A DNA stretch of 64,000 nt from the NCBI GenBank assembly GCA_027886185.1, contig WOAB01000563.1, positions 1 to 64,000 on the forward strand, written 5' to 3'. How positions within the stretch are numbered: the stretch's first letter is position 1; every line of letters begins with the position of its first letter. The position numbers were made by a program, and so were the translations under genes. The stretch comes from Rheum nobile (Eukaryota; Streptophyta; Magnoliopsida; Caryophyllales; Polygonaceae). The notes below the pieces were generated by a model, which saw only the letters and a list, made by a program, of their open reading frames with translations, was not told the DNA's origin and made no database searches. Of the stretch, positions 11,961 to 23,580 are shown piece by piece.

Positions 11961-14378
11961 GCAGCCTATAAGAGGTTTATAGGAGCTGTCTTTGTTCCAA
12001 AAAAAGAATCTATTTAATTTGTCAAGTTCATTGTGTGTGTGAGCTTTGCCTAAGATAGTTTGGTCTTGATGCCAGATTGGTTTTTATTAGTGTTGTTCTT
12101 CCTGCTTGGGAAAGAGAGTTTGCTTTTCATTTAGATAATTGATGTTGGGTGCTAACTAAGAGGTCAGCAAAGGTGTTCGAGTTAACTCTATCATTAATGA
12201 TAGGGCAACCAAGATATTTTTCGAGAGATATCATATTTGTGATTGTGAGAGTACCTTGTAATGCTAATTTCTTTTGGTTGGTAACCTTTTTTGTAACTTG
12301 AAAGGCCGATTTTGGAAGTTTACTTTTTGTCCTGAGATTTTGGAGTACTCATCAATAATATCCTTGATTTCTTTGCAGTTTTCCTATTTAGCTTTTGAGA
12401 AGATCACAATCTTTTCCAAGCAGCCTATAAGAGGTTTATAGGAGCTGTCTTTGTTCCAAAAAAAAGGATCTATTTAATTTGTCAAGTTCATTGTGTGTGT
12501 GTAGGTAACATAAAGCTTTGTATAAGATAGTTTGGTCTTGATGCCAGATTGGTTTTTATTAGTGTTGTTCTTCCTGCTTGGGAAAGAGAGTTCGCTTTCC
12601 ATTTAGATAATTGATGTTGGGTGCTAACTAAGAGGTCAACAAAGGTGTTCGAGTTAACTATACCATTAATGATAGGGCAACCAAAATATTTTTCGAGAGA
12701 TATCATATTTGTGATTGTGAGAGTACCTTGTAATGCTAATTTCTTTTGGTTGGTAACCTTTTTTTGTAACTTGAAAGGCCGATTTATGGAAGTTTACTTT
12801 TTGTCCTGAGATTTTGCAGTACTCATCAATAATATCATTGATTACTTTGCATTTTTCCTGTTTAGCTTTTCAGAAGATCACAATCTTTCCCAAGCAGCCT
12901 TTAAGAGGTTTATAGGAGCTGTCTTTGTTACAAAAAAAAGAATCTATTTAATTTGTCAAGTTCATTGTGTGTGTGTAGGTAACATAGAGCTTTGCATAAG
13001 ATAGTTTGGTCTTGATGCCAGATTGGTTTTTATTAGTGTTGTTCTTCCTGCTTGGGAAAGAGAGTTCGCTTTCCATTTAGATAATTGATGTTGGGTACTA
13101 ACTAATAGGTCAGCAAAGGTGTTCGAGTTAACTCTACCATTAATGATAGGGCAACCAAAATATTTTTCGAGAGATATCATATTTGTGATTGTGAGATTAC
13201 CTTGTAATGCTAATTTTTTTTGGTTGATAACCTTTTGTGTAACTTCAAAGGCCGATTTTTGGAAGTTTACTTTTTGTCCTGAGATTTTGCAGTACTCATC
13301 AATAATATCCTTGATTTCTTTGCAGTTTTCCTGTTTAGCTTTTGAGAAGATCACAATCTTTTCCAAGCAGCCTATAAGAGGTTTATAGGAGCTGTCTTTG
13401 TTCCAAAAAAAAGGATCTATTTAATTTGTCAAGTTCATTGTGTGTGTGTAGGTAACATAAAGCTTTGTATAAGATAGTTTGGTCTTGATGCCAGATTGGT
13501 TTTTATTAGTGTTGTTCTTCCTGCTTGGGAAAGAGAGTTCGCTTTTCATTTAGATAATTGATGTTGGGTGCTAACTAAGAGGTCAACAAAGGTGTTCGAG
13601 TTAACTCTACCATTAATGATAGGGCAACCAAGATATTTTTCGAGAGATATCATATTTGTGATTGTGAGAGTACCTTGTAATGCTAATTTCTTTTGGTTGG
13701 TAACCTTTTTTGTAACTTGAAAGGCCGATTTATGTAAGTTTACTTTTTGTCCTGAGATTTTGCAGTACTCATCAATAATATCCTTGATTTCTTTGCAGTT
13801 TTCCTGTTTAGCTTTTGAGAAGATCACAATCTTTCCCAAGCAGCCTATAAGAGGTTTATAGGAGCTGTCTTTGTTCCAAAAAAAGGATCTATTTAATTTA
13901 TCAAGTTCATTGTGTGTGTGTAGGTAACATAAAGCTTTGCATAAGATAGTTTGGTCTTGATGCCAGATTGGTTTTTATTAGTGTTGTTCTCCATGCTTGG
14001 GAAAGAGAGTTCGCTTTCCATTTAGATAACTGATGTTGGGTGCTAACTAAGAGGTCAGCAAAGGTGTTCGAGTTAACTCTACCATTAATGATAGGGCAAC
14101 CATGATATTTTTCGAGAGATATCATATTTGTGATTGTGAGAGTACCTTGTAATGCTAAATTGTTTTGGTTGGTAACCTTTTTTGTAACTTGAAAGGCCGA
14201 TTTATGGAAGTTTACTTTTTGTGCTGAGATTTTGCAGTACTCATCAATAATATCCTTGATTTCGTTGCAGTTTTCCTGTTTAGCTTTGGAGAAGATCACA
14301 ATCTTTCCCAAGCAACCTATAAGAGGTTTATAGGAGCTGTCTTTGTTCCAAAAAAAGGATCTATTTAATTTGTCAAGT

Positions 14379-15071
14379 TCATTGTGTGTGTGTAGGTAAC
14401 ATAAAGCTTTGCATAAGATAGTTTGGTCTTGATGCCAGATTGGTTTTTATTAGTGTTGTTCTTCCTGCTTGGGAAAGAGAGTTCGCTTTCCATTTAGATA
14501 ATTGATGTTGGGTGCTAACTAAGAGGTCAACAAAGGTGTTCGAGTTAACTCTACCATTAATGATAGGGCAACCAAAATATTTTTTGAGAGATATCATATT
14601 TGTGATTGTGAGAGTACCTTGTAATGCTAATTTCTTTTGGTTGGTAACCTTTTTTGTAACTTGAAAGGCCGATTTATGGAAGTTTACTTTTTGTCCTGAG
14701 ATTTTGCAGTACTCATCAATAATATCCTTGATTTCTTTACAGTTTTCCAGTTTAGCTTTTGAGAAGTTCACAATCTTTCCCAAGCAGTCTATAAGAGGTT
14801 CATAGGAGCTGTCTTTATTCCAAAAAAAGGATCTATTTAATTTGTCAATTTCATTATGCGTGTTTGTAGTTAACATAAAACTTTGCATAAGATAGTTTGG
14901 TCTTGATGCCAGATTGGTTTTTATTAGTGTTGTTCTTCCAGCTTGGGAAAGGGAGTTCGCTTTCCATTTAGATAATTGATGTTGGGTGCTGACTAAGAGG
15001 TCAGCAAAGGTGTTCGAGTTAACTCTACCATTAATGATGGGGCAACCAACATATTTTTCGAGAGATATCAT
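14379..15071 (-). pseudogene. Open frame across about 1.5 array units (230 codons)
   Basis: The duplicate of 8244-8936, with the same rare residues (SSYEPLIDC, TTNTHNE, KAKLENC). It differs by a few substitutions and differs from the rest of the array in the same way. No catalytic motif is present. Confidence 0.45.
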
Positions 15072-15325
15072 ATTTGTGATTGTAAGAGTACCTTGTAATG
15101 CTAATTTCTTTTGGTTGGTAACCGTTTTTGTAACTTGAAAGGCCGATTTATGGAAGTTTACTTTTTGTCATGAGATTTTGGAGTACTCATCAATAATATC
15201 CTTGATTTCTTTGCAGTTTTCCTGTTTAGCTTTTCAGAAGATCACAATCTTTCCCAAGCAGCCTTTAAGAGGTTTATAGGAGCTGTCTTTGTTAATAAAA
15301 AAAGAATCTATTTAATTTGTCAAGT

Positions 15326-16204
15326 TCATTGTGTGTGTGTAGGTAACATAGAGCTTTGCATAAGATAGTTTGGTCTTGATGCCAGATTGGTTTTTATTAG
15401 TGTTGTTCTTCCTGCTTGGGAAAGAGAGTTCGCTTTCCATTTACATAATTGATGTTGGGTACTAACTAATAGGTCAGCAAAGGTGTTCGAGTTAACTCTA
15501 CCATTAATGATAGGGCAACCAAAATATTTTTCGAGAGATATCATATTTGTGATTGTGAGATTACCTTGTAATGCTAATTTCTTTTGGTTGATAACCTTTT
15601 GTGTAACTTCAAAGGCCGATTTTTGGAAGTTTACTTTTTGTCCTGAGATTTTGCAGTACTCATCAATAATATCCTTGATTTCTTTGCAGTTTTCCTGTTT
15701 AGCTTTTGAGAAGATCACAATCTTTCCCAAGCAGCCTATAAGAGGTTTATAGGAGCTGTCTTTGTTCCAAAAAAAGGATCTATTTAATTTGTCAATTTCA
15801 TTGTGTGTGTGTGTAGGTAACATAAAGCTTTGCATAAGATAGTTTTGTCTTGATGCCAGATTGGTTTTTATTAGTGTTGTTCTTCCTGCTTGGGAAAGAG
15901 AGTTCGCTTTCCATTTAGATAATTGATGTTGGGCGCTAACTAAGAGGTCAGCAAAGGTGTTCGAGTTAACTCTACCATTAATGATAGGGCGACCAAAATA
16001 TTTTTCGAGAGATATCATATTTGTGATTGTGAGAGTACCTTGTAATGCTAATTTCTTTTGGTTGATAACCTTTTTTGTAACTTGAAAGGCCGATTTATGG
16101 AAGTTTACTTTTTGTCCTGAGATTTTGCAGTACTCATCAATAATATCCTTGATATCTTTGCAGTTTTCTTGTTTAGCTTTTGAGAAGATCACAATCTTTC
16201 CCAA
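15326..16204 (-). pseudogene. Open frame across about 1.9 array units (292 codons), nearest to the LINE front
   Basis: A frame starting MGKIVIFSKAKQENCKD and ending SSMLPTHTQ, the nine-unit partner of 11082-11960. It belongs to the last units before the single-copy LINE front. The next unit (about 16,200-16,654) has lost the CCTACACAC segment: the sequence reads GTGTGTGAGCTTTGCC, a small deletion also seen near 12,034. It is LINE RT debris. Confidence 0.45.
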
Positions 16205-16507
16205 GCAGCCTATAAGAGGTTTATAGGAGCTGTCTTTGTTCCAAAAAAAAAATCTATTTAATTTGTCAAGTTCATTGTGTGTGTGAGCTTTGCCTAAGAT
16301 AGTTTGGTCTTGATGCCAGATTGGTTTTTATTAGTGTTGTTCTTCCTGCTTGGGAAAGAGAGTTTGCTTTTCATTTAGATAATTGATGTTGGGTGCTAAC
16401 TAAGAGGTCAGCAAAGGTGTTCGAGTTAACTCTATCATTAATGATAGGGCAACCAAGATATTTTTCGAGAGATATCATATTTGTGATTGTGAGAGTACCT
16501 TGTAATG

Positions 16508-17122
16508 CTAATTTCTTTTGGTTGGTAACCTTTTTTGTAACTTGAAAGGCCGATTTTGGAAGTTTACTTTTTGTCCTGAGATTTTGCAGTACTCATCAAT
16601 AATATTCTTGATTTCTTTGCAGTTTTTCTGTTTAGCTTTTGAGAAGATCACAATGTCATCCGCAAATGGGAGAAACGGGATTCGTGTTCCTTGTTGATTG
16701 ATTTGAAATCCTAGAGGATTTCGAGTTCTTTCTGAAGCTTTTTGGAGTTTTCTAGCAAGGATTTCAGATCCTAAAATAAACAAGAAGGGCGAAAGGGGGT
16801 CTCCCTGTCGAAGTCCTCTTGAAGGTTTAAATATTTCTGTGGGTCCGTTGTTTACAAGTACCGAGAAAGATACCGTTGTAATGCATTCTTTTATCCAGTT
16901 GATAAATTTTTCATGGAATCCATACTTTTCCATAATTTTAATAATGAAATCCCATTCGATTCTATCATAAGCTTTTTCCATGTCAAGTTTTAGGGCAATA
17001 AATCCTTCAGTTCCTTTTTTCGATTTAAAAGAGTTAAAGATTTCATGGGCAATCAATATATTATCTTGAATGGCCCAGTTAGCAACAAAGGCACCCTGAA
17101 GGGGGTGTATTAATTTTTCCAT
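16508..17122 (-). pseudogene. LINE ORF2, reverse transcriptase catalytic segment
   Basis: Encodes the palm of an L1-type reverse transcriptase: KLIHPLQGAFV, AIQDNILIAHEIF, LKLDMEKAYDRIEWDF with the first catalytic aspartate, GLRQGDPLSPFLF, and FADDIVIFSKA with the catalytic aspartate pair. The enzyme primes cDNA synthesis at nicked target DNA. The upstream RT part lies in the same frame at 17126-17407, separated by a single TAA at 17126-17128. Downstream of FADD the frame enters the tandem array and is lost after SGQKVNFQN, where a small deletion shifts the frame. It is a broken gene with all core RT motifs still readable. Confidence 0.9.
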
Positions 17123-17125
17123 GGT

Positions 17126-17407
17126 TTAATTTTCTTTAAGTCTAGTTGTTATGATCTTCGAGATAATCTTATAAATTGTAGAGCACAAACTAATGGGTCT
17201 ATAGTGATTAGTAGAGTTCGGATTATCACATTTTAGGATCAAGGAGATGAATGCGTGATTTATTTGTTTTAGCAGTTTCCCAGAGAGAAAAAAGCTTTTA
17301 ACTGCTTGGATAACAGAAGGACCTACAATGTCCCAATACTTTTGGTAAAATTCTGCTATCATGCCATCCGGCCCTGGTGATTTATCCGAGCCAATGTTAA
17401 AGATCAC
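17126..17407 (-). pseudogene. LINE ORF2, start of the reverse transcriptase domain
   Basis: Contains DKSPGPDGMIAEFYQKYW, ISLILKCDNPNS and HYRPISLCSTIYKIISKII, the standard N-terminal RT blocks of plant L1-type elements. It is in the same frame as both the endonuclease (17828-18760) and the catalytic segment (16508-17122), so the order EN-RT is that of one ORF2. Readable sequence continues upstream to VSNDEIKKVIFNIGS before a frameshift near 17,440. Confidence 0.88.
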
Positions 17408-17827
17408 CTTCTTAATTTCGTCATTGGATACATTTTTTATATTAATTCTAGATTGTCTTGTGTAGATATTTCAGGCTGGATTAATTCGAGATTTTCCTGG
17501 AATAGCCTCTGGTTCATACCATCACTTCTGAATCTTTTAATGAAATCATTTCCGATTTCATTTCTAATGTTTTCTTCTCCAGTGATGCTTGTTACTTCTT
17601 GTGTTTTGATTTCTTTTATAATTTTTTTTATTTCTTCTTCCACTTGCTATTTTGTGAAAATAGCTAGCATTCGTGTCATTATATTTGATGTGTTTTACTT
17701 TAGCTCTTTGATTCCAGTAAATTTTCTGGAAACACAGAAAATTTTCTTTTTTCTTTATGATTCTTGTTTGTTTTTTAATGAGATCATTTGTTGGGTGAGT
17801 GCATATCTCAGTTTGGATTTCAGAAAG
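17408..17827 (-). pseudogene. LINE ORF2, linker between endonuclease and RT (frameshifted)
   Basis: The stretch between the endonuclease and RT frames. The part at 17437-17643 reads in a different frame as NDFIKRFRSDGMNQRLFQ followed by IQPEISTQDN, a linker typical of plant LINE ORF2. It needs one frame change near 17,440 to rejoin RT and at least one more between about 17,640 and 17,830 to rejoin the endonuclease. It has no catalytic role. Confidence 0.7.
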
Positions 17828-18760
17828 CTATTTTTCTATAGTTTGTAATTGTGTGAAAATATTTCCAAATGTACTTTTATTCCAGATCTTAGCATGTTTC
17901 TTGAGTAATTTTGTTTTGGATACAAGATTATACAATCTAGATCCATGATAGTTAGTTCTCCAAGCTTGTTTAACAACGTTTCTAAAATCTTTTCTAGTCA
18001 TCCAAATTTTTTCAAATTTAAATGGCTGATTTTTGAAAGGTACTGCTGATTCTAACTCGATAGAGATGGGGCAGTGGTCTGAACTGGAAAAACCAAAATG
18101 CTTAGTACAGATATCAAGATACCATTGAAGAATCTGATGATGAATAAGTACCCTATCCAGTTTTTCATATATGTTATCTATTTTTGTGCTGTTTTTTCGC
18201 CAGGTATAGATGTTTCCCTGAATAGGGGTATCCAATAGTTCACATTCATTCTTAAAATGACGTAATCTTGCAAATTTTGTCAGAGGTGGTAATATCCCGC
18301 CTAATTTTTCAGAAGGGTCTTGAATTTCGTTCAGATCCCCCATAATAATGCACGGAAGAGAGCAATTATTAATATAGGAGGTAAATTCATTCCAGAACAC
18401 ATTCTTTGCAGAATCATTTGGTGGGGCATAAGTTAGGATTAGCATAAGTTTTTTGTTCGTGAGCAGGTTTGTATACTTAATACAAATGAATCTTTTTTCA
18501 ATTTGTTCAATTTCAAGGATTTCATTTGTAGGTTGGTAGGTCTTCCACATTACACAAATGCTTCCTGCGAAACCCGTAGCTGGGACACAGTAGAATTGAT
18601 CAAAACCCGCATATTTTCATACTTTTTCATTTGGTTCTTTGTTTGTTCTTGTTTCAAAGAGTGCAAGTAGTTGTATTCGTTCAATTTTGCAGAAGGATTC
18701 AACATCCATCCAAAAAGTTTTCTTCCCGATTCCGCGATAATTCCAGGTTGTGATCTTCAT
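17828..18760 (-). pseudogene. LINE ORF2, apurinic-like endonuclease domain
   Basis: Begins at ATG 18758-18760 (MKITTWNYRGIGKK) and carries the exonuclease-endonuclease-phosphatase motifs: LALFETRT, LTYAPPN, IIMGDLNEI, YTWRKNS, LDRVLIH and SSDHCPISI with the Asp-His pair. This enzyme nicks target DNA for target-primed reverse transcription. One in-frame TGA at 18617-18619 follows NEKV, after which the frame runs open to 17828. The start is supported by the first motif beginning four residues after Met and by its ATGA overlap with the ORF1 frame. It is inactive as it stands. Confidence 0.88.
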
Positions 18761-20337
18761 AAAAACCTATTTGTGTTTTTGCCCCATATCCTAGGACATT
18801 TAGGGGGCTTATTATCGTTTCTATTTGTTGTTTTTACCATAGGCAAGAGAGATTTAAAAGACATAATAATTTTGTTCTCCCTAGCGAGGATATTTTTGCG
18901 ATTGTTCTTGATTAGGAAATCCCATTGGTGTGAGACAAGCCTAGCAACTTGGAAACCAGTGTAACAAGATATGTGTACACAAGTTTTTGACATTTTGGCA
19001 TACACAGTTATTACCTGTATTCGGACTAGTTTAATATTATGCATAATTTCGCTATTATATTTGGGGTTTTCAGGCTTCTATGGAAAGCATAATTTGCAAG
19101 AGATAATTAGTTTCCTGGAAAAGGTGTCATACACCATAGCTTCCTTTATTTGAAATTGTGCAGTATTGTTCCTAATTTCATGTAAAATTGAAATTTTCAA
19201 GATAAGGGTGTCAATGATAATCTTGGTATACAGTATGAACAACAAACCTAATTATTCGTGTAACAAGGATATAGTTGTGTAGTACCCTTTGTTCAGATTG
19301 CGTTTGTTTAGAACTTTTTTCCTCAGTTCACAGTCAGCCCCTTTCTGGGTATGTTTTCCTAGTTGCTGGTGTATCCAAAAAGGACTCCATATGTAAGAGG
19401 CCAGTATATGGAAAGTTTTGTTCCAAAAGGCATCAAACATAGTAAAGGACGTGTATAAAACTTTATAATTATTACCTTCCAAACCACATAAAAGGGTCAT
19501 TTTTTGCATTTTTCCAATTGTTCGAATACAAGATTCCATAAACCAAAAATACCGCATAAGAAAACAAGAAGCGCTTAAATAAATTAGGGTCTGAGTTAAA
19601 TATGGCAGGTCATGCCAAGAACCAAATTTCGCAAAATTATGGTTCCAGTAATGATTGTTCAGGGGGTAAGGTTTGAAATGATACATGTTGCTATTGCTCC
19701 ATTTATCATAGCAAGATTTGTTCATGTTTTGGAGGTTCCTTCTGCTTGTTATTCCTCTTTGGCTCCTTGGATTCTTATTCTGATTTTTTTCTCCATTGGT
19801 CCTGGCCAAGAAGAGCCCTGGATTCCAATCCAAAGCCTCCTGTAACCTCTATCTGAAAAACACATCAAAGTGAAATTTCAAGTGAACATACACATCATAA
19901 ACCAAAATCTGAAACCCAACAGTAGGAACCTCATCAAGAGAAGAGTTCATAAGTAGACTTTCAAAAAGATGATTGTAAGACGTATTACTTTCAAACTGTT
20001 CAGATCTGTAATTCATGCAAACAGGTTCAAACATACAACAATCAGTTCTAATATCACCATTACTATTGGTTTTCTCAACCATAATGGTAATTTGTTCTAA
20101 GGCCTTCAACAGACACACAAGAACATTAGGGTTTAACAAATAGCTAACTGCAAGAAGAAGCAAGAAGCTAGGAGCTCCCCAAATAACCAGTCTGGACATA
20201 TCAGCCATAAAAAATAGGAACAAAGAGTTCTGAATCTCAATAGCAGACAAGGAACATGCGTAAGTCAAAATAAGGGTATTCGATTGCTCACAGAAGCAAG
20301 CATTGGTAGTGGGGGTAGGGACTAACAAATCCTTCAC
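18757..20337 (-). pseudogene. Probable LINE ORF1, one frame with three stops
   Basis: Three open stretches (19849-20337, 19252-19833 and 18757-19044 plus its upstream extension) lie in one reading frame, which I traced codon by codon across 19,045-19,251. Over about 527 codons it is broken only by TAG at 19849, TAA at 19252 and TAG at 19078. It ends KPPKCPRIWGKNTNRFL and a TGA that overlaps the ORF2 ATG. Position, shared frame and coupling point to ORF1, the nucleic-acid-binding partner of ORF2. I see no RRM, zinc knuckle or other domain I can name, so the assignment rests on context. Confidence 0.5.
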
Positions 20338-21115
20338 ACCAGCAGAGGAAGGGGAATTGAAGATGAAGCACTAGGTCGGAATAACACAGAGACACAACCA
20401 AGTGCAACAGAACCTCAACGAAACAGCAGAGGGTTTAGTGGTCACATTTAAAATGTCGCAAGTACCAGCAAAGGGAGCAAGCACAGAAGCAAACAAATTG
20501 AAGAGAAGCAAACCTAAACTAGGAAACAAAAGGAACGAAATAAACAGAGAAGAAACAAGGGGAGGGACAGAACAACACAACCTGGAAAGATTTCGAGAGG
20601 AAGCATCAGAAATGGTTCCCAAGATCAGATTCGTCTGGCGCATCATCCAGATAGGCTTGAGACGGCGGAGGGCCCAACCCCGCCAGTGGATCTGAGCAAA
20701 GCGGTCGACCAAACATCTAAGCCGGAGCACCTGAGAACGTCCAGATCTAGACTTCTCCAAAGAGCAGTGGTGGAGGAAACGAGCCCCGCCTCCATTGCCG
20801 TTGTCAGTCCCTTTCTTTGGACGCCCTGGATCCCAGATCAGCATCAGAGAGCAAGCTCTGAAGTCGCTCAGGGAGGCGCCGCCAGGAGAGGAGACACATC
20901 TGAGGCGGTGGAGGCCAACCACTCTGGCGCAAGGAGCGAAGACGAAGCTCCCACAACCCGCCCGAGGATCTTTATGAGAAGTGATTTGGTCATGATGGAG
21001 GTTCAGATCGAGATGAAGCTTGATATCGATGACAGGTTTGTGGTGTTGGAGTTCAAAGAGCGGCGGTAGCCGAGGAGGAGCTAGGGTTTCAGGGTTCGGG
21101 TTTAGGAGGGGGCCT
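20338..21115 (-). other. Probable GC-rich 5' region of the LINE
   Basis: Upstream of the ORF1 frame, base composition rises sharply and the minus strand reads as CCTCC/GGCG-rich sequence, ending at a change to AT-rich DNA near 21,115. A 183-codon frame (20371-20922, minus) shares the ORF1 frame and could be an N-terminal extension. Plus-strand frames at 20402-21069 show no recognisable domain. A GC-rich 5' untranslated promoter region is usual for plant LINEs. The exact 5' end is not established. Confidence 0.4.
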
Positions 21116-23580
21116 TGGGAGCGTTTTCTCTTTCATTTTCAGATTCTCACTTGTTTGTGATCTATGATAGTTATTAATTCACAAGATAAATTAAGATGCT
21201 CTCGCAATAATAAAATCTTAGGTTCAATTCCTAGGAATCCAATAGAAGTTATTACCTCTCGGTCTCAAACCCTATCCGACTACCTATTAACGTTTTTACC
21301 TCTCGGTTGCAAACCCTAATAGGATCCAATTCACATAGGCTAATATGGGCATTAAGCATCTAGGAATGAATCAAATACTATTTCAATACGGGCAAAGAAA
21401 CAATTCTAAATACATATGCATCGTCGGGATCACCCCAACTTTAGATCTCCACCACTAGGGACCTTGTGCATGACATAAATCAAGAGAACTTTTATTGGGT
21501 TGTAATGGGACCAGGTAAAAAGAAAGGTAAGGATGCAATTTGGCCATGTGGTGCTAAATCCGGAAAAGATGAACTAACCAAGACAACACCAAACTTGAGG
21601 ATTTCTCATACCATTTTTTTCAACAAAATGCCCTTTATTCTTGGCTCTTTTTTTTCAATTCATTTTCTTTTTTCTTTTCTTTTCTATCTTTTTTTTTCAA
21701 AAGCCAAAACACTTTCAACCATACAACACCATACAAATAACTCCCCCAAGCTTGGCTTGCAACCATAAAAACAAACAAATAAATCGTCCTAATTCCCGGA
21801 TGGATAAAAGGCTAATCATTAGGCTCGGGATGTTTTTTTAGGGCTTCCAAAGAAATAGGCTAATTAGGCTCAACGGGCTTCAAGCAAAGGAATAATAAAT
21901 AAGGGTGGTAAAGGGAAATATAGGCTAATAAAAATAATGCCTCAATCATTTTTATATCATACACAAGAGTCATAAACGTGGCCTCAAAATAAGTTTTAAA
22001 CGCAAGTTCTAGAGATAAAGCAATCAAAGCGAGAGTCACACACATGAAAAGAAATAAGAGGACTTGTATGTGCAGTCCTAAGGCTCAGAAACTCACAAGT
22101 TATTTGTCTAGAATTCCAGTCCTAACTAGTCTCAATAAATGACTAAATGCATACTTCAACTCAAACATTAAGAAATATAAAAATTCTCATCAACATGCTT
22201 GAAATCAATTAAAAATATCAATAGCCAAAATATTTCAAGGGGAATTTTTGCAAGACAAACAAAGCAAAGAAAAGCAAAGCATGGGAAGCATATCAAACAC
22301 CTAAAATGCAATGCATGATGTATGAAATGTTATGAAAAAACGCAAAAATAAAATAAAAAATCACTAAAATGCAAATGGAACTACAAATGAAATTATCCCT
22401 CCCCCAAGCTTAAACTCTACATTGTCCCCAATGTAAAAATAAAAGAAAGAGAAAAAGATACTCACCAAATTATCAGGCATTCAGGCGTCTACGGATAGAA
22501 CCTAGGGAGACGGACTCCCCGTTGAAGCAATCGGGAAGGTCAGAAAGAATTCAGCAACATCTCAGTTATAATTGGACATGTCCATACAATCAAAACAAGA
22601 GCACACACCGAAAAGGGCAAGAAATAGCACAGATTCATGGGTTAAGAGTAAACCAAAAGCGAGTAAGCACAACAACCAAATTAATTTCCCTCTAAATTAC
22701 ATCAAGCTAATTCCCAACAACATATGAATACCCATAACAAAAGATAGGCAAATCACTCCCAGACAAGAAAAGGCAAATAATTGCAGCAAATGCCCACAAG
22801 TGCCATCTACAAAGCCATCATCAATTTCATATGGGTAATCAAATTTAGACACATGTGCAGAAAGTTATCAAGTCAATTTAATCACAGAATTCAGCAAAAA
22901 AGCAATCCTTTAATAACACCAGAATTCTGCAGCATCCTCTTCAATTTAAGACACAAGTACGCACCTTTTCTACACTGGACAGGGCTCGAATAAAGCACGA
23001 TCTCGAGGTCATCGCCGGAAGATTTGGGTGCAGATAGGGACAACCATGGTGTTGGCCGGTGTTGGCTTGGGTCGGGGCTTGTGCCTGCGCAGCGAGGAAG
23101 CAGCGCCGACGACAGTGGTAGTTGGGTCGAGGTGGCGGAACAGCGGGGCTAGGTTGGTGGTGCAAAGGTCATGCGCCGGTGGGTCAGAGGCTTGGGTTAG
23201 AGGGTCGTCGGTGTTGGTTTTCGCCGGTGAGAGGGTGAGAGATGAGGGAGAGATGGTGAGGCAGGTAAATGGGTATCAGGGTGGGAACGGCGGCAGGAGA
23301 TTGGGAAAAGAAACATGGAAAGAGGAGGAAAAGAAAGAAAAAGAAAATTTTGAGAAAATTGACGATACCTCATATTCTGGTGAAACGCACGGGATATGGC
23401 ACGGTATGTTACAAACCATGCCACATCCCAGAGAGCACTCTTTTTAAATAAAAGAAAAGAAAGGAAAAAACTTACCTCGGGTTGTCTCCCAAGTAGCGCT
23501 TGTTTAAGGTCGTTAGCTTGACCTTCACCAGTGTTAAGGACTCGGATCGGGCGGGTCGGTGATACCCAACCTACCCGCAA
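21116..23580 (-). mobile_element. Decayed Athila-like retroelement 3' region
   Basis: No gene is readable. On the minus strand the sequence includes NDLKQALLGRQPE (about 23,450-23,520), a signature seen just after pol in Athila-like elements, then GGGGACAATGTAGAGTTTAA followed by GCTTGGGGGAGG (about 22,397-22,434) and a second GCTTGGGGGAG (21,741-21,755), both like the polypurine-rich ends of such elements. Beyond it the minus strand has repeated CCGAGAGGTAA motifs (about 21,240-21,310), like LTR sequence of this group. Assignment is by sequence habit only; borders are not defined by a TSD. Confidence 0.45.

Larger units (their letters stand above)
1..16654 (-). repeat. LINE-derived tandem array, about 35 units of about 472-474 bp
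   Basis: The whole stretch is a head-to-tail array. The landmark GTACCTTGTAATGCTAA recurs about 35 times with a mean spacing near 472 bp. On the minus strand each unit encodes the part of a plant LINE reverse transcriptase that follows the FADD box: IVIFSKAKQEN, then SGQKVNFHKSAFQVT, EKYLGCPIINGRVNS, QLSKWKANSLSQAGRTT and NRSFFWNKDSSYKPLIG. The single-copy LINE at 16.5-18.8 kb runs into the array without a break: identity with the unit ends at 16,654/16,655, just before the FADD codons. Units differ by scattered substitutions and small indels, and blocks of several units are themselves duplicated. The left end lies outside the window. The repetition is seen directly; the LINE origin follows from the adjoining LINE and from the second LINE at 54-56 kb. 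Confidence 0.95.

Noticed and set aside
12621..12809. Plus-strand frames in the LINE array (also 13119-13388 and 15483-15752)
   Set aside because: They are antisense to the RT-derived frames, recur only because the unit recurs, and show no domain.
1..16654. CRISPR array
   Set aside because: Units are contiguous copies of 472 bp with no spacers, in plant DNA.
17453..17848. Hydrophobic plus-strand frame of 131 codons
   Set aside because: It lies opposite the LINE endonuclease-RT linker; its Phe/Ser/Ile-rich make-up follows from the AT-rich antisense strand.
20402..21069. Plus-strand host gene near the LINE 5' end
   Set aside because: Two short frames without domain or clear splice logic; a GC-rich LINE 5' region on the other strand accounts for the composition.
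23028..23447. Plus-strand 139-codon frame, Gly/Arg/Val-rich
   Set aside because: It lies in the Athila-like remnant opposite the strand with pol-like signatures and has no recognisable motif.
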